Assembly: GCA_016195765.1 (NCBI GenBank)
Contig: JACPYZ010000017.1
Location: 1 to 7,625, forward strand
Direction: 5' to 3'
From: Candidatus Curtissbacteria bacterium
GTDB taxonomy: Bacteria > Patescibacteriota > Microgenomatia > Curtissbacterales > GWA2-41-24
Length of the DNA: 7,625 bases
Part shown: positions 1-5,609 of the stretch, in pieces
Numbering within the stretch: the stretch's first letter is position 1
Layout: every line of letters begins with the position of its first letter
Position numbers and translations under genes: made by a program
The notes under the pieces: model-generated
The model's input: only the letters and a program-made list of their open reading frames with translations
What the model was told of the DNA's origin: nothing
The model's database searches: none

Positions 1-11
1 ATAATAAAACC

Positions 12-809
12 ATGGCCGAAGAATCTGCTCCAGAAATGACAGAACAATATCAATCTAAACCTCAAAAAGAGGCTTACAAGCAACCACGCCGCTTAAGAAT
101 TTTGCAGAGACTTTATCGTGCGGCTTATCTTGGCGAAACTCATGTCAATGGCCGCGATAATCTGGACAAATTAAAGCCAGGCGTACCGGTTATCTTTGCT
201 ACAACTCACATTACAAAAGAAGACGTTCCAGCAACAGCAGCAGTAGTTGGAGAAAAATTCGATACAGCTCTTGTTGTTCTCTCTGGGCACAAAAGCTCCC
301 ATGATTCAGCCGGTACATATCTTGGAATGAAATTTGGCGGCGATGAAAATTTCCTACCTGTCGATAGCTTTGTTAATAGAGATGGACAATGGCAACTTAA
401 ACCTTTCAATCCAGACAACTTTGTACCTATGATTGACGCACTAGAACATGGACGATCAATCGTTATTGCTGCTCATAATCCTGTTGAAGACAAAGACAAC
501 ACCACCCTGCCAGATAAAGCTGGTTATGGCGCCGTATACCTGGCACAGAAAACTGGCGCGCAAATAGTTCCAGTAGCAGTAGAACTCATAGGAGAAAAGC
601 CTGTAAAACAATTCTTAGGGCCAGTCAAAGCAATATTTAACAAGCCTGGGGCCCATATCACATTTGGAGAACCGTACACTCCAGAACCTGTCGAATTAAG
701 CGAGACAGAAACAAGCCTATCAGCAATACGTAAACTCCAAGGCCAAGCAACAAACTTAATGGGAAGACTAGCTCAAATGCTTCCACCGGAAAAACGAGGC
801 AAGTGGTAA
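12..809 (+). CDS. PlsC/LPLAT-like acyltransferase
   Basis: This 265-residue protein is probably a glycerophospholipid-type acyltransferase, moving an acyl group onto a lysophospholipid or related acceptor at the inner face of the membrane. The family signature H-x4-D is visible as H66 to D71 (THITKED), although the usual Asn before His is Thr. The block around residues 148-190 follows the family layout: GRSIVIAAHNP where the P-E-G-T-R-S block normally lies, then GYGAVYLAQKTGA and the strand IVPVAVEL. Residues 1-27 are polar and charged, and I see no membrane helix. The frame is open to the left window edge, so the true start could lie upstream; ATG at 12 is the first visible start, with a second Met at residue 9. 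No Shine-Dalgarno precedes it, but ATAAT lies at 1-5, six bases before the ATG. The fold call is fairly safe; the acceptor is unknown. Confidence 0.8.
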   Translation: MAEESAPEMTEQYQSKPQKEAYKQPRRLRILQRLYRAAYLGETHVNGRDNLDKLKPGVPVIFATTHITKEDVPATAAVVGEKFDTALVVLSGHKSSHDSAGTYLGMKFGGDENFLPVDSFVNRDGQWQLKPFNPDNFVPMIDALEHGRSIVIAAHNPVEDKDNTTLPDKAGYGAVYLAQKTGAQIVPVAVELIGEKPVKQFLGPVKAIFNKPGAHITFGEPYTPEPVELSETETSLSAIRKLQGQATNLMGRLAQMLPPEKRGKW

Positions 810-849
810 TATTAGCGCCCCATCAACGGCTATTTCCCACACACATCCT

Positions 850-865
850 AAAATAAAGTTATTTT
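850..865. repeat. AT-only inverted repeat before the hydrolase gene
   Basis: AAAATAA at 850-856 is mirrored by TTATTTT at 859-865, with two bases between. The right arm touches the proposed -35 hexamer of the downstream gene (864-869). It could be a weak operator or a fragment of a weak terminator for the acyltransferase gene, but AT-only symmetry is expected by chance at this base composition. Confidence 0.25.
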
Positions 866-892
866 GTCTTTGCTTAAAGATGTGTTTACTAT
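864..892 (+). promoter_or_regulatory. Candidate promoter of the alpha/beta-hydrolase-like gene
   Basis: TTGTCT (864-869) and TACTAT (887-892) are separated by 17 bases, the optimal sigma-70-type spacing. Each hexamer matches consensus at four of six positions. The predicted transcription start, about seven bases after the -10, falls on the A of the ATG at 899, so the mRNA would be leaderless. No Shine-Dalgarno is seen before this ATG, which agrees. Confidence 0.5.
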
Positions 893-898
893 AGAATT

Positions 899-2614
899 AT
901 GCCTGAAAAAACTGCTGAAAAACCTGCGTCTTCCATAAATAAAATGAGTCCAGAAAGAAGCACTCCAGACAATCGCGGTTTTATGCGGAGCAAACTGAAT
1001 GCTGTTAAAACTATCGCCGAAACGACAGGCCAAGCAGCCGCTTATATTAACATGGCTGTTAACAAAACAAACCCGACCTGGGAAGCCACAAAAGCCGGGC
1101 CAATTCCTCTACCCCACGCCCAAGGCGCTGTTGAACTTTTCGCCCGCAAACATCCAGAGAATCAAGAAGTCGCACTCGCAGTCAAAGAACTTTTATGGGA
1201 GTTTTACCAAGAAGAATTAAATAACTCTGCCATGTACAAAACAGAAGATGGTCAAGCATCTCTCCCTTATACTTCAATAAATGTGACAGATCTGGCCAGA
1301 AAACTTTATAACGCATATGGCGCCAACCCCAAGCCAGAACAAAAAACAGAAACACAGCCAAAAGCAGAAGAAGCAACAGACGAATCACAAGCAAATCCAA
1401 GAAAACCAAGAATCCATACCTATTTTACTTTTGGTTCATTTTTAAACCCCAAAGGAGACGCTCAATTCACGTTTCCAGAGTATGCCATGCATGAATATAT
1501 GAAAAAGCTCCCGGCTGTACTAAGACAATTAGAAAACGGCGAAGTACCAGATAATTTTGTACTTTACACAGTCGGCTACCCAACCAGCATGTTTGGCGAG
1601 ATTAGCAAAGAAGGCGTAGATGAAATCGAAAAAGACCCATATGGTAAATCGGCCGAGTGGTACGAGGATTTTGTCAAAAGTCACCTAGAACCAAACACGG
1701 GTCGCGTTCACTTCTGGGGAGAATCGATGGGTGGACACTTTGCAACCGCAACAGCCGAAAAGCTTATAGACGAAAAAATACTAACCCAAAACGCAACCAA
1801 CTGTAGGACTCAAAAAAATCCAGAGGGAGTTCCTTATTTAACAATCATTGTAGACGCACCAGAAATGCACGAAAAATGGACAGGCTTTAAACGCTCCATT
1901 AGGACAAACTTGGGATTTGCCCTAGACGGGGCGATGGCCTTGAGCAGTCGACCAGATATGCGCAAGTGGTTTAGCCAAAACGATTTCCTTGCCTCAATAG
2001 CTCTACAGCTAAAAAGTAAGGGTTTTGAAATCCATATGTCAGGCGATCACCCAGCAAGAGGAAAAGGCTTCCTAACAAAAATCGCATACGAGCTTTCTAT
2101 GGGCAAGTTACGGGCACTTGGTGAAAAAATTGGCATTGGCAAAACCGATCCAGACTCAGACGTTACTCTGAAAAAACGCGCCCTAAAAGCCTTAACAGAT
2201 ACTATTCGTGATGGCTGGGATTACGATCATGACAAAATCAAAGTCGAAAGACGCGCCGGCACTCAAGACCACACTTTAGATCTAAGTGAATTCTCGCAAC
2301 TTGCTCGGAAAAAAGAAGAAGAAGTCGCCAAGCGCAAAAAACAGAAGTATCCTGCCTTTGGCGAGCCCGACTATATACCGGTCGCTCAAAGAGAAAAACA
2401 GCCAAATGGTCTAGGTGCTCAAATGGTCAAACGTATCGGCAAAACCAGAATTTACGCAATAGATATGACTCATATGATGCCTAAATTCAACAAAAACGAA
2501 CTGAAACGTTACAAACACACTGCAGATGTATACCTAAACCTTAAACAGTACAAATCAACAAAAACACCCTATTTAATCGCAGAAGCTGCCGGTAAAACTG
2601 GCTCAAGTCACTAA
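899..2614 (+). CDS. Large alpha/beta-hydrolase-like protein, function unknown
   Basis: I do not recognise this 571-residue family. Its central part looks like an alpha/beta-hydrolase fold: the strand GRVHFWGESMGGH (268-280) contains a GxSxG nucleophile elbow with Ser276. Candidate partners are Asp383 (EIHMSGDHP, after a predicted strand) and His525 (IDMTHMMP); both are guesses from spacing. YLTIIVDAP (313-321) resembles the following core strand. Residues 1-140 form a separate, probably helical domain; residues about 141-172 are a Lys/Glu/Gln/Pro-rich linker; residues 400-515 are a long charged insertion before the putative His. No signal peptide or membrane helix is visible, so it is probably cytosolic. 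It follows the acyltransferase by 89 bp on the same strand, so a lipase, thioesterase or acyl-related role is possible but unproven. It ends 3 bp from the converging glycosyltransferase gene. An inactive hydrolase scaffold is an alternative. Confidence 0.65.
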   Translation: MPEKTAEKPASSINKMSPERSTPDNRGFMRSKLNAVKTIAETTGQAAAYINMAVNKTNPTWEATKAGPIPLPHAQGAVELFARKHPENQEVALAVKELLWEFYQEELNNSAMYKTEDGQASLPYTSINVTDLARKLYNAYGANPKPEQKTETQPKAEEATDESQANPRKPRIHTYFTFGSFLNPKGDAQFTFPEYAMHEYMKKLPAVLRQLENGEVPDNFVLYTVGYPTSMFGEISKEGVDEIEKDPYGKSAEWYEDFVKSHLEPNTGRVHFWGESMGGHFATATAEKLIDEKILTQNATNCRTQKNPEGVPYLTIIVDAPEMHEKWTGFKRSIRTNLGFALDGAMALSSRPDMRKWFSQNDFLASIALQLKSKGFEIHMSGDHPARGKGFLTKIAYELSMGKLRALGEKIGIGKTDPDSDVTLKKRALKALTDTIRDGWDYDHDKIKVERRAGTQDHTLDLSEFSQLARKKEEEVAKRKKQKYPAFGEPDYIPVAQREKQPNGLGAQMVKRIGKTRIYAIDMTHMMPKFNKNELKRYKHTADVYLNLKQYKSTKTPYLIAEAAGKTGSSH

Positions 2615-2617
2615 GCT

Positions 2618-3970
2618 TTAGAAATTCTCTTTATCTTCGCCGCGATACGGTCCTAATTGTTCCTTTAACTTTTCAAACCCTTTACTTTTCCTAACCTTAG
2701 ACATAACCCCACCCGGTGCTGCTTTAATTTCGGCAGGTGCAACAAGTGCTTCTTTATATATTTTGACCATCTTGCGTGCGCTTTTCATCACATCATGAGC
2801 TTTTATTATCCTTAAGCTTTGGCGACCCATCGCTACTCGACGTTTTTCACTAGTGAACATTTTTAAAATCGAATCAACTAGTTCCTTTTCATCATTTGCG
2901 CGGAATAAATACCCATTAACGTTATTTTTAACCAGTAGCGGCAACGCCACAGCACGAGCAGCAATAATTGGCAAACCCGAGGCCATTGCTTCCATCGTTG
3001 CAATACTCTGCAACTCTGCGTCACTGGCCATCACAAAGGCATCAGCGACCCTGTAGAGCTTAGGCAGATCGGAATCGGCAACAAATCCAGTCATCGTCAC
3101 ATAAGGTTTTGCGCCAAGCTCTTCGACAATTGCAGTTAAATCACGCTGATACCCACCTTTTCCAGCAATTACTAAATGCAAATCCATTTTTTCGCGCGCT
3201 TTCATAAAGGCGCGAACAACCATATCCAGCCTTTTCTCCGGATCGATGCGACCTACAAAAAGTAATATTTTTTTGTTCGGAATTCGATACTTTTCCTTTA
3301 AATAGCCACCTTTATTTTTCGGAGTAAAACGGCTCAAGTCAATTCCATTACTAATGGCCTCAATATTGTTTTTAAGACCAACTTTCTTAATTACATCAAC
3401 TGCAATTTGCGTCGGCGCCGTGACGTAACTTAGCTGGTTATACTGATGAGCAAACTGCTTCCAAGCAATCTTGATTATCTGTTCTTTTAATTTGCCAGGC
3501 ATCGGAATGTAATGTAGAAAATTTTCCGGCATAAAGTGGTTCGTACCCACAACAGGCAGACTCTTTTTCTTAGCAAGCGCAAGCGCAGCACTACCTAACA
3601 GAAAATGGTCTTGAACATGGATAATATCAGGCTTAATCACTTCGACTATTTTTTCCAGTTCTAAGCTAACGAGGCCCGGAACAGGAATCCACAGATCAGG
3701 GTAAATTGGCGCTCTTACGGAAGAAATTCCGTAGACTTTTAAGTTCCCGCGGTGTTCATAAACTTTAGACTTCAAGCTCTTACCCGGGCCGGCAATATAT
3801 ACCTTATGACCCATCCGTACCAAGGCGTGAGAAAGCATCTCCACAGAATAAACTGGGCCACTGGCTTGGGGTTTATAGGCATCGGTTACAAATAAAATCT
3901 TCAGGTGAACAATACTCCTATCGAACGGAGACAATTTTACCAGATTTAGCTCTTCCAAGTAGAACAACAT
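2618..3970 (-). CDS. GT4 (GT-B fold) glycosyltransferase
   Basis: This retaining glycosyltransferase of family GT4 transfers sugar from a nucleotide-sugar donor, probably to a lipid or lipid-linked acceptor. The N-terminal Rossmann half begins at LKILFVTDAYKPQASGP (23-39) and includes IIHVQDHF (116-123) and VGTNHFMPEN (141-150). The C-terminal donor half has SNGID (207-211), LLFVGRIDPEKRLD (236-249) and the EX7E signature E319/E327 followed by AMASGLPII. A basic, charged tail (412-450) follows the domain and may touch the membrane. The ATG at 3970 gives 450 residues but overlaps the upstream GT2 gene by 53 bp and adds about 22 residues foreign to the family. AGGAG just upstream of CTG at 3904 suggests a real start there (428 residues); TTG at 3934 is another option. 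The diacylglycerol-glucosyltransferase-like style is an impression only. Confidence 0.88.
   Translation of the reverse strand: MLFYLEELNLVKLSPFDRSIVHLKILFVTDAYKPQASGPVYSVEMLSHALVRMGHKVYIAGPGKSLKSKVYEHRGNLKVYGISSVRAPIYPDLWIPVPGLVSLELEKIVEVIKPDIIHVQDHFLLGSAALALAKKKSLPVVGTNHFMPENFLHYIPMPGKLKEQIIKIAWKQFAHQYNQLSYVTAPTQIAVDVIKKVGLKNNIEAISNGIDLSRFTPKNKGGYLKEKYRIPNKKILLFVGRIDPEKRLDMVVRAFMKAREKMDLHLVIAGKGGYQRDLTAIVEELGAKPYVTMTGFVADSDLPKLYRVADAFVMASDAELQSIATMEAMASGLPIIAARAVALPLLVKNNVNGYLFRANDEKELVDSILKMFTSEKRRVAMGRQSLRIIKAHDVMKSARKMVKIYKEALVAPAEIKAAPGGVMSKVRKSKGFEKLKEQLGPYRGEDKENF
3904..3920 (-). promoter_or_regulatory. Shine-Dalgarno AGGAG overlapping the GT2 stop, deciding the GT4 start
   Basis: Reading the minus strand, TAGGAG contains both the GT2 stop TAG and an AGGAG ribosome-binding core. 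Ten bases later comes CTG AAG ATT, where the family-typical KILFVTD begins. ATT lies only one base after AGGAG and is too close. This arrangement favours re-initiation at a non-ATG codon near 3904 over the far-upstream ATG at 3970. Confidence 0.45.
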
Positions 3971-4646
3971 TAATATAGCTCATTGTTCCCTGCCAAATGT
4001 AGCGTAAAAAAACTCCCGTATTCTGTTGCTTTCTATTCGAAGTTTCGGCAACCAAATTACTTTTATAAACAATTTTGTATTCACGGCCGTACTTACGCTT
4101 AATTCTTCCAGTCAAATCCCAATCTTCACTTGTCGAAAGTTTGATATTAAACCCACCTATTCCCTCAATTGCCCACCTCCGAGTCGCAAAATTATTACCC
4201 CAGAACATCGGCTTACCTAAATTGGTGTTTAAAAAGACCACCAAATCATAAAGATTGAAAAGGAACCTTACAAAAGCGCCGGCGCCATACGGAAGAATCT
4301 TTCCACCAACTATAATCACCTTTTCGTCATCCATCGCACGGGCAATACCGCTTAACCAATTTTTGGGGGGCAACGTATCTGCATCTGTAAAAGCAATTAT
4401 TTCTCCTTGTGCCGCCTCAACCCCTGCTTGACGTGCCCCAGAAACCCCCTGCGTTTTATTGTATTCAACAACCTTAACCCCTAATTTTGTGGCAACCTGT
4501 GCAGTTTTGTCAGAAGAATTGTTATCAACTATCACAACTTCGTAAAGATCATCTTCAAAATCTTGCTCCTTCAACCTTTGAATTGTATGACCTACATATT
4601 TTTCTTCGTTGTAAGCCGGGATCACGACCGAAATTAAAGGTTTCAT
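3918..4646 (-). CDS. GT2 (GT-A fold) glycosyltransferase
   Basis: This 242-residue inverting GT2-family enzyme adds a sugar from a nucleotide donor, probably at the cytoplasmic membrane face. The N-terminus LISVVIPAYNEEKYVG (4-19), the nucleotide-binding VVIVDNNSSDKT (37-48), and the metal-binding D-x-D as D88-A-D90 (FTDADTLPP) are all present. The ED catalytic-base region is seen as TSEDWDLTGR (172-181), and RYIWQG (215-220) resembles the Q/R-x-x-R-W-like acceptor motif. No C-terminal membrane helices are present, so it is a single-domain type. Its ATG lies 3 bp after the DedA stop with no Shine-Dalgarno, implying translational coupling. Its TAG stop (3920-3918) forms part of the Shine-Dalgarno-like AGGAG that probably serves the GT4 gene. 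Acceptor and sugar are unknown. Confidence 0.9.
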   Translation of the reverse strand: MKPLISVVIPAYNEEKYVGHTIQRLKEQDFEDDLYEVVIVDNNSSDKTAQVATKLGVKVVEYNKTQGVSGARQAGVEAAQGEIIAFTDADTLPPKNWLSGIARAMDDEKVIIVGGKILPYGAGAFVRFLFNLYDLVVFLNTNLGKPMFWGNNFATRRWAIEGIGGFNIKLSTSEDWDLTGRIKRKYGREYKIVYKSNLVAETSNRKQQNTGVFLRYIWQGTMSYINVVLLGRAKSGKIVSVR

Positions 4647-4649
4647 AAC

Positions 4650-5243
4650 TTATATATTTTTAAAAATCTTTTTCATAAAAAATCTGTATATAAAAAAAGC
4701 GGCAACCAGTATTGCCAAGAAAACCGGTATTGCCAAAATCAAGTCATGTAGTATCACACTGATTGTGACATAGGCACTTCCAAAAAAGTACCCCAAAAGT
4801 GCAAAAAATGTGTATTTCAAAATTGTGGGTATAAAGATGTAAGCCATAAACTTTCGATATGGTACCCGGGCCGCCCCAGCAACAACTAAATTCAAAACTT
4901 CAAGACCAAATGCAAATTTACCCAAAAATAACATTTTGCCCGCATGGTGCTTGTACTTTTTTTCAAGCTCCTTTACCCTGCCAATGCCAATTCCTAAAAA
5001 ATGGCCCCACCTGCCAATAAACTTTTCGCGCCCTAACCGGCCAATGAAATAATATATATGATCTCCGGTTAGATCTCCCAAAATTGCGACAATAATCACC
5101 AAATAGATATTCAGTACCCCCAAAGAAGCTAAAAATCCGGCAATAACAGTCACAACAGTACCTTCGGCAATAACAAGAGGATACAAGATCAAGTATTTAT
5201 AAACTTCGATGAAGATATAAATCTGATCAAGAGTAAAGTGCAT
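4650..5243 (-). CDS. DedA/VTT-family membrane protein
   Basis: This roughly 197-residue integral membrane protein belongs to the DedA (SNARE-associated, VTT) family, whose characterised members move lipids such as undecaprenyl phosphate across the membrane. Counting from TTG 5246, hydrophobic segments lie at about 16-40, 46-68, 105-125, 133-158 and 165-188. Family features seen are an acidic residue in the first re-entrant region (E28), GDLTGDHIYYFIGR (57-70) and the AG-x-x-R-V-P-Y-x-x-F block (124-133). The usual GRFxPGxR segment instead reads GKFAFGLE (109-116), so Arg is Lys at 110 and the second Arg is Glu at 116. TTG at 5246 sits directly before ATG at 5243; I prefer the ATG. No Shine-Dalgarno is visible. 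It leads a tight unit with GT2 and GT4, which suggests handling of a lipid carrier or glycolipid. Confidence 0.85.
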   Translation of the reverse strand: MHFTLDQIYIFIEVYKYLILYPLVIAEGTVVTVIAGFLASLGVLNIYLVIIVAILGDLTGDHIYYFIGRLGREKFIGRWGHFLGIGIGRVKELEKKYKHHAGKMLFLGKFAFGLEVLNLVVAGAARVPYRKFMAYIFIPTILKYTFFALLGYFFGSAYVTISVILHDLILAIPVFLAILVAAFFIYRFFMKKIFKNI

Positions 5244-5250
5244 CAAAGCA

Positions 5251-5267
5251 ATTTTAACACCATTGTA
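5251..5267 (-). promoter_or_regulatory. Possible -10 elements before the DedA gene
   Basis: Minus-strand TACAAT (5267-5262) and TAAAAT (5256-5251) both resemble -10 boxes; the second lies 7 bases before the ATG at 5243. Neither has a convincing -35 at proper spacing. A promoter for DedA-GT2-GT4 is expected here because a terminator lies just upstream. Confidence 0.3.
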
Positions 5268-5308
5268 TGGTCATTATTTAATCTGCGCCTAATGCAAATC
5301 TATTAACT

Positions 5309-5344
5309 GGAAACCTGAACGAACTAAGTTAGATTCAGGTTTCC
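5309..5344. repeat. Perfect 11-bp inverted repeat (hairpin)
   Basis: GGAAACCTGAA (5309-5319) is exactly complementary to TTCAGGTTTCC (5334-5344), with a 14-base loop that contains a small AAC/GTT inner stem. No T-run follows on either strand, so it is not a standard intrinsic terminator. It lies between the terminator at 5354-5386 and the DedA start, so it could be a leader structure, an operator or an RNA-processing stem. Confidence 0.7.
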
Positions 5345-5353
5345 CTTTAGACC

Positions 5354-5386
5354 AAAAAAAAGACCCTATTTGCAAACAGGGTCTTT
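5354..5386 (-). terminator. Intrinsic terminator, minus strand
   Basis: On the minus strand AAAGACCCT (5386-5378) pairs perfectly with AGGGTCTTT (5367-5359) around a 10-base loop, and the descending arm runs into eight consecutive T (5361-5354). This is a textbook rho-independent terminator. It would end transcription from the SGNH gene or from the candidate small RNA upstream and isolate the DedA unit. On the plus strand the stem is followed only by TTTCAATTAT, a poor U-tract. Confidence 0.85.
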
Positions 5387-5400
5387 CAATTATATCTGTA

Positions 5401-5427
5401 TTTTTCTCTGTCTCGAGCAAAGAAAAA
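5401..5427. repeat. 10-bp imperfect inverted repeat
   Basis: TTTTTCTCTG (5401-5410) pairs with CAAAGAAAAA (5418-5427) with one mismatch, enclosing TCTCGAG. It has long homopolymer-like arms and no following T-run in the minus direction. It is probably a structural element of the candidate RNA. Confidence 0.45.
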
Positions 5428-5432
5428 AGAAA

Positions 5433-5444
5433 TACTGGCCAGTA
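5433..5444. repeat. 12-bp perfect palindrome TACTGGCCAGTA
   Basis: The palindrome has no central spacer, so it is better suited to binding a dimeric protein or to RNA-RNA pairing than to hairpin formation. It lies about 30 bases downstream of the proposed minus-strand promoter, where an operator would be effective. Confidence 0.5.
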
Positions 5445-5471
5445 CCTTAACTGAAAGGGCTTTAGATCTCT

Positions 5472-5499
5472 TTTATAAGATCTGTATACATCTTGGCAA
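5472..5499 (-). promoter_or_regulatory. Candidate promoter inside the 5247-5595 gap
   Basis: Minus-strand TTGCCA (5499-5494) and TATAAA (5477-5472) are 16 bases apart and each matches consensus at five of six positions. A perfect TTGACA at 5519-5514 is nearby but has no good -10 at 16-18 bases. AGATCT repeats (5464-5469, 5478-5483) flank the -10 and can pair as a short hairpin. The only obvious product is the candidate RNA. Confidence 0.45.
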
Positions 5500-5585
5500 A
5501 ACAGGCGAATTTGTGTCAACTAGTTAATATATTTGCTCAATCAATCCCAAAAACAGTGTTAAATATTTACTCAGGGAAAAATCGT

Positions 5586-5609
5586 CAAAAAAATTCTAAA
5601 TAATTTTAC
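5586..5609 (-). terminator. Weak AT-only hairpin plus T-run at the SGNH 3' end
   Basis: On the minus strand AAAATT and AATTTT flank ATTTAG, followed by more T. The loop contains the frame-corrected stop codon of the SGNH gene (5598-5596). The stem has no G-C pairs, so it would be inefficient. Confidence 0.25.

Larger units (their letters stand above)
5354..5466 (-). ncRNA. Candidate intergenic small RNA (about 110 nt)
   Basis: A promoter-like pair at 5499-5472 predicts a start near 5466, and a strong terminator ends at 5354. The interval has no ATG and no ribosome-binding site. It contains a mismatched 10-bp stem (5427-5418 with 5410-5401, loop CTCGAGA), the palindrome TACTGGCCAGTA and the terminator hairpin. 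CAGT/ACTG segments at 5453-5433 allow alternative pairings. I see no match to SRP RNA, 6S, tmRNA or RNase P landmarks. A plain 3' UTR of the SGNH transcript is the alternative. Confidence 0.35.

Noticed and set aside
848..1033. A minus-strand open frame over the hydrolase promoter
   Set aside because: It is antisense to the gene start and promoter, and its composition is not protein-like.
1182..1409. A hydrophobic Leu-rich minus-strand frame resembling a membrane peptide
   Set aside because: It is the antisense reading of the Lys/Glu/Gln-rich linker and adjacent helix of the 571-residue gene, which yields runs of Leu and Phe automatically.
2588..2602. GCCGGTAAAACTGGC stem as a terminator for the converging genes
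   Set aside because: It lies inside the coding region, includes a wobble pair and has no T-run after it on either strand.
5389..5400. Minus-strand TATAAT just before the terminator hairpin, as a promoter
   Set aside because: It has no -35 at suitable spacing, and a transcript from it would enter the terminator almost at once.
5309..5483. The inverted repeats as ends of a miniature transposable element
   Set aside because: The repeats differ from each other, there are no matching terminal repeats or flanking target duplications, and the terminator accounts for one of them.
5289..5519. A 76-residue open frame on the minus strand
   Set aside because: It runs straight through the strong intrinsic terminator and the 11-bp hairpin, has no ribosome-binding site and shows no domain-like pattern.
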